A stretch of DNA of 64,000 bases from Streptomyces sp. 846.5 (GTDB taxonomy: Bacteria; Actinomycetota; Actinomycetes; Streptomycetales; Streptomycetaceae), in assembly GCF_004365705.1 (NCBI RefSeq), contig NZ_SOBN01000001.1:3954001-4018000 (forward strand). The letters are read 5' to 3'. Within the stretch, counting starts at the first letter, position 1. Every line of letters begins with the position of its first letter. The notes beneath the pieces were generated by a model, which was not told where the DNA came from, searched no databases, and saw only the letters and a list, made by a program, of their open reading frames with translations. The position numbers were made by a program, and so were the translations under genes. Positions 19,184 through 28,000 of the stretch are shown here, piece by piece.

Positions 19184-20182
19184 ATGAAGAAGCTGATCAA
19201 CTCCCCCGACGACGTCGTGACCGATGCGCTGGCGGGGATCGCTGCCGCGCATCCCGGGCTGAGCGTGGATCCCAAGGCACGGATGATCACCCGGGCCGCG
19301 CAGACGAAGATCGGCAAGGTCGCGCTGGTGTCCGGCGGCGGGTCGGGGCACGAACCGCTGCACGGAGGGTTCGTGGGCGCGGGGATGCTCGACGCCGCCT
19401 GCCCGGGCGAGATCTTCACCTCCCCGGTGCCGGACCAGATGCTCGCCGCGGCGAAGGCCGTGGACGGCGGGGCCGGGGTGGTCTTCGTGGTGAAGAACTA
19501 CACCGGCGACGTGCTCAATTTCCGGATGGCGGCAGAGTTCGCCGAGGACGAGGGCATCTCCGTGCAGACCGTCCTGGTGGACGACGACGTCGCGGTCCAG
19601 GACTCCACCTGGACCGCGGGACGGCGCGGCACCGGGGCCACCCTGCTGGTGGAGAAGATCGCGGGCGCCGCCGCGGAGTTCGGCGGGAGCCTCGACGAGG
19701 TCGCCGCGACCGGACGGCGCGTCAACGCCGCCTCGCGCTCCTTCGCGGTGGCGCTCACCTCCTGCACCACCCCGGCCGCCGGCCGCCCCGGCTTCGACCT
19801 GCCGGAGGACGAGATCGAGGTCGGCGTCGGCATCCACGGCGAACCCGGCCGCAGCCGGGAGAAGATCCGCCCGGCCAAGCAGATCGTCGCCGACGCGATG
19901 GCCGCGATCCTCGACGACCAGCCGCTGGAGCCCGGTGACGAGGTGATCGCGCTGGTCAACGGCCTGGGCGGGACTCCGCTGCTGGAGCTGTACATCGTCT
20001 TCGGCGAGGTGGCCGCGGTGCTGGCGGCGCGGGGCGTGCGGATCGCCCGGAGCCTGGTCGGCAACTACGTCACCAGCCTGGACATGGCCGGGGTGTCGAT
20101 CACCCTGTGCCGGGCGGACGAGGAACTGCTGACGCTCTGGGACGCGCCGGTGAACACCCCCGCGCTGCGGTGGGGGGTGTGA
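19184..20182 (+). CDS. dhaK: Dihydroxyacetone kinase subunit DhaK
   Basis: 332 residues from ATG 19184 with GAGGAG upstream. It binds dihydroxyacetone as a hemiaminal through His: the [15 protein letters not shown] block carries this residue at about position 220. The glycine loop [19 protein letters not shown] and [12 protein letters not shown] are family hallmarks. The length is normal. It presents the substrate to ATP-bearing DhaL. Together with DhaL and DhaM it makes dihydroxyacetone phosphate from PEP, feeding glycolysis from glycerol-type carbon. Confidence 0.95.
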   Translation: MKKLINSPDDVVTDALAGIAAAHPGLSVDPKARMITRAAQTKIGKVALVSGGGSGHEPLHGGFVGAGMLDAACPGEIFTSPVPDQMLAAAKAVDGGAGVVFVVKNYTGDVLNFRMAAEFAEDEGISVQTVLVDDDVAVQDSTWTAGRRGTGATLLVEKIAGAAAEFGGSLDEVAATGRRVNAASRSFAVALTSCTTPAAGRPGFDLPEDEIEVGVGIHGEPGRSREKIRPAKQIVADAMAAILDDQPLEPGDEVIALVNGLGGTPLLELYIVFGEVAAVLAARGVRIARSLVGNYVTSLDMAGVSITLCRADEELLTLWDAPVNTPALRWGV

Positions 20183-20186
20183 GGCG

Positions 20187-20825
20187 GTGGCCGAACTGCT
20201 GGATGCGGACGCGGTTCGTGTCTGGATGGCGGGGACGGCGCAGGCCGTCGTTCGCGAGCGCGACCGGCTGACGGAGCTGGACGCGGCCATCGGTGACGGG
20301 GACCACGGGGTGAGCATGCAGCGCGGGTTCACCGCGGTGGGCGCTGCGCTGGCGGCGGCGCCGGAGCTTTCGCTCCCCGGGGCGCTGCTGCTGCTGGCCG
20401 GGCGGACGCTGGTCTCCAGTGTGGGCGGGGCGTCCGGTCCGCTGTACGGGAGCGCGTTGCGGGCCATGGGTAAGGCGCTCGGGGATGCGCCGGGGGCGGA
20501 CGGCAAGCAGGTGGGCGCTGCGCTGGCGGCCGCGCGGGATGCGATCGCCGGGCTCGGCGGGGCGCGGGGCGGGGACAAGACCATGCTGGACGCGTGGATC
20601 CCGGCCGTCGCCGGGTTCGAGTTCGCCCTCGCGGGCGGAGGGTCTCTGCAGGGGGCGGCAGCGTTCGCCGCGGGCGCGGCCGAGGGTGGGGCAGAGGAGA
20701 CCGTCGCGATGGAGGCCCGGAAGGGGAGGGCGTCGTACCTCGGGGCTCGGAGCGTGGGGCATTTGGATCCGGGGGCGGCGTCGACGGTGTTGTTGTTCCG
20801 TGCGTTGGCGGAGTCGGTCAGTTGA
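20187..20825 (+). CDS. dhaL: Dihydroxyacetone kinase ADP-binding subunit DhaL
   Basis: 212 residues from GTG 20187, 4 nt after dhaK, so coupled. The helical nucleotide barrel has LDAAIGDGDHGVSMQRGF (Mg-binding Asp cluster), SSVGGASGPLYGSAL and the Asp-rich GDKTMLDAW. The C-terminal lid ends GARSVGHLDPGAASTVLL. It holds a tightly bound nucleotide re-phosphorylated by DhaM. Ends just before the second long palindrome. Confidence 0.94.
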   Translation: MAELLDADAVRVWMAGTAQAVVRERDRLTELDAAIGDGDHGVSMQRGFTAVGAALAAAPELSLPGALLLLAGRTLVSSVGGASGPLYGSALRAMGKALGDAPGADGKQVGAALAAARDAIAGLGGARGGDKTMLDAWIPAVAGFEFALAGGGSLQGAAAFAAGAAEGGAEETVAMEARKGRASYLGARSVGHLDPGAASTVLLFRALAESVS

Positions 20826-20843
20826 AAGGTGCAGGTCAGCTGT

Positions 20844-20936
20844 GGTTGCTGTTCGCGCAGTTCCCCGCGCCCCTAAAAGCACGTGCAACTGAGCCAGTTG
20901 CAGCCCCCTAGGGGCGCGGGGAACTGCGCGAACAAC
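20844..20936. repeat. Streptomyces-type long palindromic repeat, copy 2 (nested)
   Basis: Perfect 24-nt arms (20851-20874 and 20910-20933) share the core GCAGTTCCCCGCGCCCCT with copy 1 at 17677. The 35-nt loop contains its own stem, TGCAACTG with CAGTTGCA. It separates the convergent dhaL and amidohydrolase genes, so it can terminate both. Confidence 0.9.
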
Positions 20937-20955
20937 CATGCACGCGCCGCACTGT

Positions 20956-21753
20956 TCAGCGCTCGACCGGTGCCGGAATCCCCATCAGGCGGTCCCGCAG
21001 TACCGGGAAGTCCGCGCGGGATTTCCCCACGACGCCGGGGTCCAGGTCGACGGTGAGGATTTCCTCACCCTCGCCCGCCTCGGCAAGAACCCTGCCCCAG
21101 GGGTCGACCACCAGGCTGTGCCCGCCCTGCGGCACGCCCCCGTGGGTGCCCGCGTTGTTGCAGGCGAGGACGTACGCCTGCTCCTCGACCGCGCGGGCGC
21201 GGGCCAGCAGGGTCCAGTGCTCGACCCTGCGCGCGGGCCAGGCCGCGGGGATGGTGAAGAGCTCGGTGCCGGCGTCCAGCAGGGCCCGGAAGAGCTCCGG
21301 GAAGCGGAGGTCGTAGCAGGTGGCGAGGCCGAGCGTGCCGAAGGGCGTGGCCGCGGTGACGATCTCGGTGCCGGCGCCCATCGCGACGGCCTCCCCGCTG
21401 TCGAAGCCGAAGCGGTGGATCTTGCGGTAGGTGTGGACGAGTTCGCCGGTGGGCGAGAACAGCAGCGAGGTGTTGAAGATGGGGCCGTCGGGGTCGCGTT
21501 CGACGATCGAACCGGCGTGCAGCCAGACCCCGGCGTCCGCCGCGGCCGCCGACATGGCGTCAGCGGTCGGCCCGTCCAGCGTCTCCGCCCCTGCTGACCA
21601 GGTGTCATAGGCGAAGCCGCCGAGCGGCCACAGCTCGGGGAGCAGCACCAGGTCGGAGCCGCGCAGCCCGCGGACCAGGGCCGCGGTACGGGCCCGGCGG
21701 TCGTCGGGGGACTCCGCCGGATCGACGTCTAGCTGGATGAGCGAGGCACGCAC
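20956..21753 (-). CDS. Carbon-nitrogen hydrolase (nitrilase superfamily amidase)
   Basis: 265 residues from GTG 21753, chosen because GGGAGGGTGA lies upstream and VRASLIQLDVDPAESPDDRR is the normal family start. The catalytic triad is visible: Glu in LVLLPELWPLGGF, Lys in TYRKIHRFGF and Cys in LATCYDLRFPELFRAL. The size and the YDLRFPE block suit an omega-amidase or related C-N amidase acting on a small amide. True substrate unknown. It stands alone and is convergent with dhaL. Confidence 0.88.
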   Translation of the reverse strand: MRASLIQLDVDPAESPDDRRARTAALVRGLRGSDLVLLPELWPLGGFAYDTWSAGAETLDGPTADAMSAAAADAGVWLHAGSIVERDPDGPIFNTSLLFSPTGELVHTYRKIHRFGFDSGEAVAMGAGTEIVTAATPFGTLGLATCYDLRFPELFRALLDAGTELFTIPAAWPARRVEHWTLLARARAVEEQAYVLACNNAGTHGGVPQGGHSLVVDPWGRVLAEAGEGEEILTVDLDPGVVGKSRADFPVLRDRLMGIPAPVER

Positions 21754-22003
21754 GTTGTCACCCTCCCAGGTGAGCGGACTACGATCGGTGCGATCAACAT
21801 GTGAAAGCGCTGACCCGGTAACACTGGTGAGCGTAACGTGCCAATAGCGCATTCGTCGGTCCGATCGGCCCTGGTCACTGCACGGCACCACCGCTCAGCG
21901 ACCGGAGCCCGGGGAGCGGGCCGCACCTTCACACCAACAACGCTGTACACCAAACACCGCCGCCCTGTGGCCGAGGGGTCGACTCCAACTCCGGAGAAGA
22001 GAC

Positions 22004-22834
22004 GTGACCGACACGCAGATAGTCCAGGCCTACGCCGACGCCTGGACCCAGTCCATCGAGGCCGTCTCCGAACTGGTGGCGCCGCTGACCGAGGGTGAGT
22101 GGAACCGTCCGACGGAATGCCCTGGCTGGTCGGTGCGGGACGTGGTCTCGCATGTCATCGCCATGGAGACGGAACTGCTGGGCGACCCGCGTCCGATCCA
22201 CACCCTGCCGCGCGATCTCCGGCATGTCGTCGACGAGTTCACCCGCTACTGCGAGGTCCCGGTCGACAAGCGGCGCTGCCACACCGCTCCGGAGATGACG
22301 GCGGAGCTGGAGTACACGATCATCCGGCGCTCGCGCGCGCTCCGCGACAACACGCGCTACCAGCCGACCGACGAGATCCGCTGGCCGATGGGCCCGTACA
22401 GCCGGGAGATCCCCTACTTCCACCTGCTCCGCAACCGGACCTTCGACGTGTGGACCCATGAGCAGGACCTGCGCCGCGCCCTGCGCACCCCCGGCAACCT
22501 GGATTCCCCGGCCGCCGTGGTGAGCCGGGACAACCTGATCGAGATGCTGCCGAAGGCCGTCGCCAAGCTGGCCGGCGCCCCGGCCGGCACCGCCGTGGTC
22601 TTCGACGTCCACGGCCCGCTGGAGTTCATGCGGACGGTACGGGTGGACGAGAACGGGCTCGGCAGCGTGGACAGCACCGTGCCGCTGGCCCCCGCGGTGC
22701 AGCTGACCACCGACTGGGAGACCTACGCCCGGCTGGCCTGCGGACGCATTCCGGTGGAGTCGGCCGACGTCAAGGTCGAGGGCGACGAGGTGCTCGCGCG
22801 GCGGATCCTGGAGAACTTCGCCGTCACGCCGTGA
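22004..22834 (+). CDS. DinB-fold maleylpyruvate-isomerase-family protein
   Basis: 276 residues from GTG 22004 with GGAGAAGAGAC upstream. The N-terminal half is the mycothiol-dependent MDMPI domain: EGEWNRPTECPGWSVRDVVS then HVIAMETELLG, with the metal His of that motif. A second His-bearing segment is FDVWTHEQDLRRAL near residue 150. A C-terminal sterol-carrier-like domain is plausible from about residue 195. Members use mycothiol as cofactor in isomerase or transferase chemistry. The specific reaction is not predictable. Convergent with an MFS gene. Confidence 0.82.
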   Translation: MTDTQIVQAYADAWTQSIEAVSELVAPLTEGEWNRPTECPGWSVRDVVSHVIAMETELLGDPRPIHTLPRDLRHVVDEFTRYCEVPVDKRRCHTAPEMTAELEYTIIRRSRALRDNTRYQPTDEIRWPMGPYSREIPYFHLLRNRTFDVWTHEQDLRRALRTPGNLDSPAAVVSRDNLIEMLPKAVAKLAGAPAGTAVVFDVHGPLEFMRTVRVDENGLGSVDSTVPLAPAVQLTTDWETYARLACGRIPVESADVKVEGDEVLARRILENFAVTP

Positions 22835-22850
22835 GGCGAGCCACGACGGC

Positions 22851-24248
22851 TCAGGCCCCGAGCTGCCCCGCCCTGAGCTCGGCCTCGCGGCGGGCCGCCT
22901 GGGGCCGCAGCCGCAGGATCTGGGTCAGGCCCAGCGCCATCGGCAGGTAGAGCATGCAGAAGGCCAGCCGGAAGGCGTGCGGGGTGTAGCCGTCCCCGCC
23001 GCCCGGGGTGAGCAGGTCCAGGACCAGGCCGATGCCGAACAGGGCCAGCACGGCGGCGATGAAGCCGCCCATGTTGACGATCCCGGAGGCCGTGCCGATC
23101 CGCTCCGGCGGGTTCACCGGGCGGGCGAAGTCGAGTCCGACCAGGGACGCCGGTCCGTTGCTGCCCATCACCACGGTCAGCAGGACCAGCAGTGCCATGG
23201 GGATGTGGTCGCCGGGCCAGCTGAGCACCACGCCCCAGAGCGCGCCGGTGCCGAGCACCACGGTGAACACCAACGGGGTGCGCACCCCTGGACGCCGGGA
23301 CACCAGCTGTCCGAACAGCAGCGCGAAGCCGATGCCGCTGACGATGACCAGGCTGAGCAGCGAGCCGGCCACCGCCCTGGACAGGCCCTGACCCGACATC
23401 AGGAACGGCATCCCCCAGAGCAGCAGAAAGGTCGCGGCGGGGAAGGCCGTGGTGAAGTGCACCCACAGGCCGAGCCTGGTCCCGGGCTCCCGCCAGGCCG
23501 CCGCGATCTGCTCGCGCAGCGGCAGCCGGGCAGCAGTCGCCTCAGTAAAGCCGTCCGGTGACGCCACCACCGGCGACCGGAACAGCGAGGCGCGGCGCGG
23601 GCTCTCGGGGGTGTCCTGCAGGAACAGCAGGACCAGCGCGAGGACGGCGAGGCCGAGCAGCGCGGTGGTGGCGAAGGTCGGCGTCCAGCCGGCGCTGTGC
23701 AGGACCTGGGACAGCAGCAGGGTGCTGACCAGGTTGCCCATCGTCCCGACCAGGCCGGTGAGCTGGGCGATGAAGGGGTTGCGGCGGGGCGGGAACCAGC
23801 GGGTGCCGAGCCTCAGCACGCTGACGAAGGTCATCGCGTCCCCGCAGCCGAGGACGGCCCTGGACACCAGCGCCGGGGTGAACCCGGTGGAGAAGGCGAA
23901 GCCCAGCTGTCCCGCCGTCAGCAGCAGCAGTCCCATGCTGAGGACCCGGCGCGGCCCCAGCCGGTCCACCAGCAGGCCGACGGGTATCTGCATCCCGGCG
24001 TAGACCAGCACCTGGAGGATGGAGAAGGTCGACAGCGCGGAGGCGCCGATGCCGAAGCGGGCCGCCGCGTCCAGCCCGGCCACGCCCAGGCTGGTGCGGT
24101 GCACCACGGCGAGGACGTAGACGGCGACGCCGATGCCCCAGGCCGCCCAGGCGCCGGGGACCGGGGTCGCGCCCCGGAGCGGCTGAGCGGCTGCCGCGCC
24201 GGATGTGGTCAGGGTCGAGGGCACAGTGACGGCAGGATCGGCAGGCAT
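22851..24248 (-). CDS. MFS transporter
   Basis: 465 residues with about 12 membrane helices. The conserved loop 2-3 motif is GLLVDRLGPRRVLSMG. The arrangement AWAAWGIGVAVYVLAVVHRT at the N terminus, with a His-Arg pair after helix 1, resembles transporters annotated as nitrate/nitrite or sugar-phosphate-like MFS, but substrate is uncertain. No regulator or enzyme nearby hints at cargo. A short Ala/Thr-rich tail precedes helix 1. It ends 16 nt from the convergent MDMPI gene with no room for a terminator hairpin. Confidence 0.82.
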   Translation of the reverse strand: MPADPAVTVPSTLTTSGAAAAQPLRGATPVPGAWAAWGIGVAVYVLAVVHRTSLGVAGLDAAARFGIGASALSTFSILQVLVYAGMQIPVGLLVDRLGPRRVLSMGLLLLTAGQLGFAFSTGFTPALVSRAVLGCGDAMTFVSVLRLGTRWFPPRRNPFIAQLTGLVGTMGNLVSTLLLSQVLHSAGWTPTFATTALLGLAVLALVLLFLQDTPESPRRASLFRSPVVASPDGFTEATAARLPLREQIAAAWREPGTRLGLWVHFTTAFPAATFLLLWGMPFLMSGQGLSRAVAGSLLSLVIVSGIGFALLFGQLVSRRPGVRTPLVFTVVLGTGALWGVVLSWPGDHIPMALLVLLTVVMGSNGPASLVGLDFARPVNPPERIGTASGIVNMGGFIAAVLALFGIGLVLDLLTPGGGDGYTPHAFRLAFCMLYLPMALGLTQILRLRPQAARREAELRAGQLGA

Positions 24249-24299
24249 AGTGCTGCCATCCTATGGTGGGATGAATTCGCTCCTGTCGGCGGTACCCGC

Positions 24300-25268
24300 T
24301 CAGTGCCCGTTGGCATAGTTGTAGACGCCCCAGATGACCGCGCCGAAGACCGGGCTGTAGCTGGTCCAGTCGTTGGGGCCGCCCCGGTCCAGGCCGCCGA
24401 TCAGGCCGATGACCCGGCCGGTGTTGGTCCTCGGGTCGAGGTCGATCAGCCAGGGGCTGCCGGAGGTCCCGCTGTAGAAGCCGCTGCAGAGGAACCGCAT
24501 CTGGCTGTAGCCGGGCACCTTGGTGGTGTGGTTCCAGCAGGTGATCGCCCGGTCGGCGGGGACCGCGGAGGCCTCGGGGTAGCCGGTGACGCCGACCCAG
24601 TTGTTGTAGCCCGGGGTCGCGTTCAGGGAGTTGCCGTTGACGACGTTCTCCACCTGGCGACCCTTGCTGTCCTTGCCGACCTTGGCGAAGGCGAAGTCGT
24701 AGTTGATGCCGGTGCTGGATTCGCTGAAGCGGCTGTCGCTGTACACCTTCTGCACCGCCCACACCCCGTACGGCTGGGTACGCGCACCGGAGCGGTAGTC
24801 GGGGACGAAGGCCATCCAGCTGCCGGGGCGGCAGTGCGCCGCCATCAGGATCAGGTTCTTGCCGGGGCTCCGCACCACCGAGGCGGTGCAGTAGTGGGTC
24901 TTCAGGTCCTTGCCGGAGTAGAAGATGGTCCCGATCGAGGGCCGGGAGTTGGGGTACGAGCGGGCGACCGAAGCAGCGGTCACGGCTCCGGCGGTCGAAC
25001 GGCTGCCGCTGGTGGTCCGGTCCTCGGAGGTGGCCGAGGCCATCCGTTCGGGGGTCCAGAACTGCCGTACCGCCGCCGAGTCGTCCTGCGCCACCAGCGG
25101 GGCGGCTGCGGTGCTGAGGATGGGCCCGTTCACGGTGGTGACGACGATCCCGGAGCCGGCCGCCTCCGTCAGCGCCGCCTGGGCCGACGGCGGCTCCAGC
25201 CCGGCGACGACGGCCACCACTGCGAGCCCGGCCAGCACCGACCGAACCGCGATCCGCTTCTTCCGCAC
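24300..25268 (-). CDS. Secreted trypsin-like serine peptidase (S1 family)
   Basis: 322 residues from GTG 25268 (VRKKRIAVRSVLAGLAVVAV), a good Sec signal peptide ending near PPSAQA. A roughly 85-residue pro-region leads to the chymotrypsin fold. The triad is His in LILMAAHCRPGS, Asp in NYDFAFAKVG and Ser in FYSGTSGSPWLID. The GTSGSPW form is that of the V8/glutamyl-endopeptidase-like group of secreted Streptomyces proteases. It acts outside the cell. It is followed on the same strand by nothing close; the M64 peptidase lies upstream 104 nt away. Confidence 0.88.
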   Translation of the reverse strand: MRKKRIAVRSVLAGLAVVAVVAGLEPPSAQAALTEAAGSGIVVTTVNGPILSTAAAPLVAQDDSAAVRQFWTPERMASATSEDRTTSGSRSTAGAVTAASVARSYPNSRPSIGTIFYSGKDLKTHYCTASVVRSPGKNLILMAAHCRPGSWMAFVPDYRSGARTQPYGVWAVQKVYSDSRFSESSTGINYDFAFAKVGKDSKGRQVENVVNGNSLNATPGYNNWVGVTGYPEASAVPADRAITCWNHTTKVPGYSQMRFLCSGFYSGTSGSPWLIDLDPRTNTGRVIGLIGGLDRGGPNDWTSYSPVFGAVIWGVYNYANGH

Positions 25269-25371
25269 GCCGCCCCCATGTATCACCGCCAGCGCACCGG
25301 CACCGCCTGCCGCGCAATCCGACGAATGTAGCAGCGCGCACATGTTCGACAGCAGACAGCGTGGCAACGAT

Positions 25372-26490
25372 TCAGCCGCGAACGTTCCAACTGACGGTCC
25401 CGGTCATCCTGTTCGCACGGAACGCCTCGTCCCGCAGCCAGGGCGTGGTGTCCCGCACCGTCGCGGTGACCACGCCCGTCGCCCCGGGCGGCAGGCCCAG
25501 CCGCCCGGGATCGAGACTGTCGCCGCCGACCGCGGCCGTCGGCGCCGGGTGTCCGTCCAGTTGCCAGGTCACCTGGAGCCGCTGCCCGCCCGCCAGCGGA
25601 ATCGGGAAGACCTGGAGCTTCGGCCGTCCGTCCACAGCGTCCACCACGCCCGGAGCCGGCTCGGCGTGGTCGATCGGCGAGACCTGACGGTAGATCGACT
25701 CGATGATCGCCTCCCGGGACGGCAGGTTGTAGACGCCGCCGAGAGTGCGCATCACCGAGTCCCGGGTCGGCCGGTAGAGCCCGTTGCCGCTGCGGTACGC
25801 CCCCACCGTGCCGCCGCTGGGGTCGGCCGCGCCCAGCCAGCGCCACCATTTGACCCGGCCGGCGCGCATGGCCGTGGCGTCCTGGGAGGAGAGGTTGGGG
25901 TAGGAGCTGTCGGCCGGCGCGGCGTCGTACTCGTCGCCCAGGCCGCCGACGGTATGGCCCATCTCATGCTGGATGATCTTCGCCGCGTCCGGGGAACCGG
26001 CCGCCAGGGTGGTCGTCGGTCCGCCGCCCTCGCCGCCGTACCGGTCCGAGTCGGCGAGCGCCAGCACGTACTGCGGCCCGGCCGGTGCGCCCGCCCTGGC
26101 TGCCACCGCGGCATCGTCGGCGCACAGCAGCCGGGCGATGCCGTCGCAGCCGAAGTGCATGCCCAGCGGCGAGCCCTGGCGCAGGCCCGACTGCGGGGAG
26201 ACCACGTCCACCCGGCGGACGTCGAAGAAGTGCTGGTAGCTACGGAACGGCTCCACCGCGGTCAGCGCCTGCCACACGGCCGCCGCCTGCGCCCGGTAAC
26301 GGGGCAGGTCGGCGGCCGTATAGCCGTCACCCAGCAGGACCAGGGTGATCCGCTTCGCCGGATCCCCGTTGTCCACCACCATCGATCCGGAGCCGGCCGC
26401 CTCGGCCCGCACCGGCCCCCGCGCCAGCAGCGCGAACACCAGCAGCAGCACGGAACCACTCAGGACCAAGGCACGGGCCTCTGGTCGCAT
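25372..26490 (-). CDS. Secreted M64-family metallopeptidase
   Basis: 372 residues from ATG 26490 with GGAGGAG upstream. A signal peptide (LVLSGSVLLLVFALLARGPV, cleavage near AEAAG) is followed by RITLVLLGDGYTAADLPRYR, the hallmark start of M64 (IgA-peptidase-like) enzymes. The zinc site is HEMGHTVGGLGDEY around residue 177, with a HExxH-type helix and a downstream Asp-Glu. A C-terminal domain of about 100 residues (from about 270) looks beta-rich. Substrate unknown. It probably works with the neighbouring serine peptidase outside the cell. Confidence 0.87.
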   Translation of the reverse strand: MRPEARALVLSGSVLLLVFALLARGPVRAEAAGSGSMVVDNGDPAKRITLVLLGDGYTAADLPRYRAQAAAVWQALTAVEPFRSYQHFFDVRRVDVVSPQSGLRQGSPLGMHFGCDGIARLLCADDAAVAARAGAPAGPQYVLALADSDRYGGEGGGPTTTLAAGSPDAAKIIQHEMGHTVGGLGDEYDAAPADSSYPNLSSQDATAMRAGRVKWWRWLGAADPSGGTVGAYRSGNGLYRPTRDSVMRTLGGVYNLPSREAIIESIYRQVSPIDHAEPAPGVVDAVDGRPKLQVFPIPLAGGQRLQVTWQLDGHPAPTAAVGGDSLDPGRLGLPPGATGVVTATVRDTTPWLRDEAFRANRMTGTVSWNVRG

Positions 26491-26597
26491 GGGGTACTCC
26501 TCCGCCCCTCGACAACGCGGTCCGCGAAGGAGTACCCACCGGGCTCGGACGACCACGCGTCACCCGTTGAGCCTTCACTCGTACGTGGCCGAGTGCG

Positions 26598-27983
26598 TCA
26601 ACCCCAGCTGATGAGGCGTTTGGGCTGCTCCAGGATGGCCGCCGTGTCGGCGAGCACCTTGGAGCCGAGTTCGCCGTCGACCATGCGGTGGTCGAAGGAG
26701 AGCGCCAGGGTGGTCACCAGCCGTGGCACCACCCTGCCCTTGTGCACCCAGGGCAACTCCCTGACCTGGCCGAAGGCCAGGATGGCGGCCTCGCCCGGGT
26801 TGAGGATCGGGGTGCCCGAGTCGACGCCGAAGACGCCGACGTTGGTGATGGTGACCGTGCCGCCCTGCATGTCCGCCGGGGAGGTGCGGCCCTCGCGGGC
26901 CGTCTCGATCAGCGCGGTCAACGACTGCGCCAGCTCGGCCAGGGTCTGCGAGCCGGCGTCCTTGATGTTGGGGACGAGCAGCCCGCGCGGGGTGGCCGCG
27001 GCGATGCCGAGGTTGACCCGGCGCTTCACCACGATCTCCTGGTTGGCCTCGTCCCAGGCGGAGTTGACCTCCGGGTGCCTGCGGATCGCGGTCAGCAGCG
27101 CCCTGGCGACCAGGAGCAGCGGGCTGACCCTGACGTTCGGGCCCAGCTCGCCGCTGGCCTTGAGGCTGCGCACCAGCTTCATGGTGCGGGTGACGTCGAC
27201 CTGCAGCCACTCGGTGACATGCGGCGCGGTGAACGCCGAGGCGACCATGGCCTGCGCGGTGGCCTTGCGGACGCCCTTGACCGGGATGCGCAGGTCGCCG
27301 TCGGTGCTGGTCACCGCCAGGACCGGGGCGACGACCGGAGCGACCTGCACCGCCGGGGCGGCGGCGGGGGCCGGTGCGGGGGCGGCCGGGGCCGCGACGG
27401 CGTGGACGTCGTCGCGGGTGATGGTGCCGCCCGGGCCGGTCGGGGTGACCGTGCGCAGGTCGATGCCCAGGTCCTTGGCCAGCTTGCGCACCGGCGGCTT
27501 CGCCAGCGGGCGGTCCTCGCCGACCGGGGCGACCACCGGAGCGGCCACTGCCGCCGTCGCGGGGACGGAGACCGGCGGGGTCAGCGCCACCTTGCGGGGG
27601 CGGCGACGGGAGGCGCCGGACCGGGGTCCGTAGCCGACCAGCACCTCACGGCGCTCGGGCTCCGGCTCGGGTTCCACCGCGGCGGGCGCAGGTGTCCCCG
27701 TTTCGGGGACAACCGCGGCAGCGCCGCCCGCCACGGCCACGGTGATGATGACCTGGCCGACGTCGACCGTGGTGCCCTCGTCGAAGAACAGCTCGCGGAC
27801 CACCCCGTCGAAGGGGATCGGCAGCTCGACGGCCGCCTTGGCGGTCTCGACCTCGCAGACCACCTGTCCGTCGGTGACGGTGTCACCGGGCTGGACGTAC
27901 CACTTCAGGATCTCGGCCTCGGTCAGCCCCTCGCCCACGTCGGGCATCTTGAACTGACGTACCGACTCGACTGCTGTCGTCAT
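26598..27983 (-). CDS. bkdC: Branched-chain 2-oxoacid dehydrogenase E2 (dihydrolipoamide acyltransferase)
   Basis: 461 residues. A lipoyl domain covers residues 8-85 with lipoyl Lys49 in EVETAKAAVE. A Pro/Ala linker leads to the E3/E1-binding domain (VRKLAKDLGIDLRTVTPTGP near residue 165). The catalytic domain from about 235 ends with LSFDHRMVDGELGSK, holding the active His and Asp. It takes the acyl group from E1 and makes acyl-CoA. It is third in the E1a-E1b-E2 operon, 17 nt after E1b. No E3 gene is nearby, so a shared dihydrolipoamide dehydrogenase is expected. Substrate class (branched chain versus pyruvate) is inferred from subunit style. Confidence 0.92.
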   Translation of the reverse strand: MTTAVESVRQFKMPDVGEGLTEAEILKWYVQPGDTVTDGQVVCEVETAKAAVELPIPFDGVVRELFFDEGTTVDVGQVIITVAVAGGAAAVVPETGTPAPAAVEPEPEPERREVLVGYGPRSGASRRRPRKVALTPPVSVPATAAVAAPVVAPVGEDRPLAKPPVRKLAKDLGIDLRTVTPTGPGGTITRDDVHAVAAPAAPAPAPAAAPAVQVAPVVAPVLAVTSTDGDLRIPVKGVRKATAQAMVASAFTAPHVTEWLQVDVTRTMKLVRSLKASGELGPNVRVSPLLLVARALLTAIRRHPEVNSAWDEANQEIVVKRRVNLGIAAATPRGLLVPNIKDAGSQTLAELAQSLTALIETAREGRTSPADMQGGTVTITNVGVFGVDSGTPILNPGEAAILAFGQVRELPWVHKGRVVPRLVTTLALSFDHRMVDGELGSKVLADTAAILEQPKRLISWG

Positions 27984-28000
27984 GACGTCTCCTCAACCCC

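Noticed and set aside
21754-22003. Riboswitch or leader peptide in a 250-bp intergenic region
   Set aside because: No conserved aptamer pattern or small ORF with RBS is visible; it is simply a divergent promoter region.
24925-27633. A 902-codon plus-strand frame
   Set aside because: Spans three real minus-strand genes (serine peptidase, M64 peptidase, E2). Composition is that of a shadow frame.
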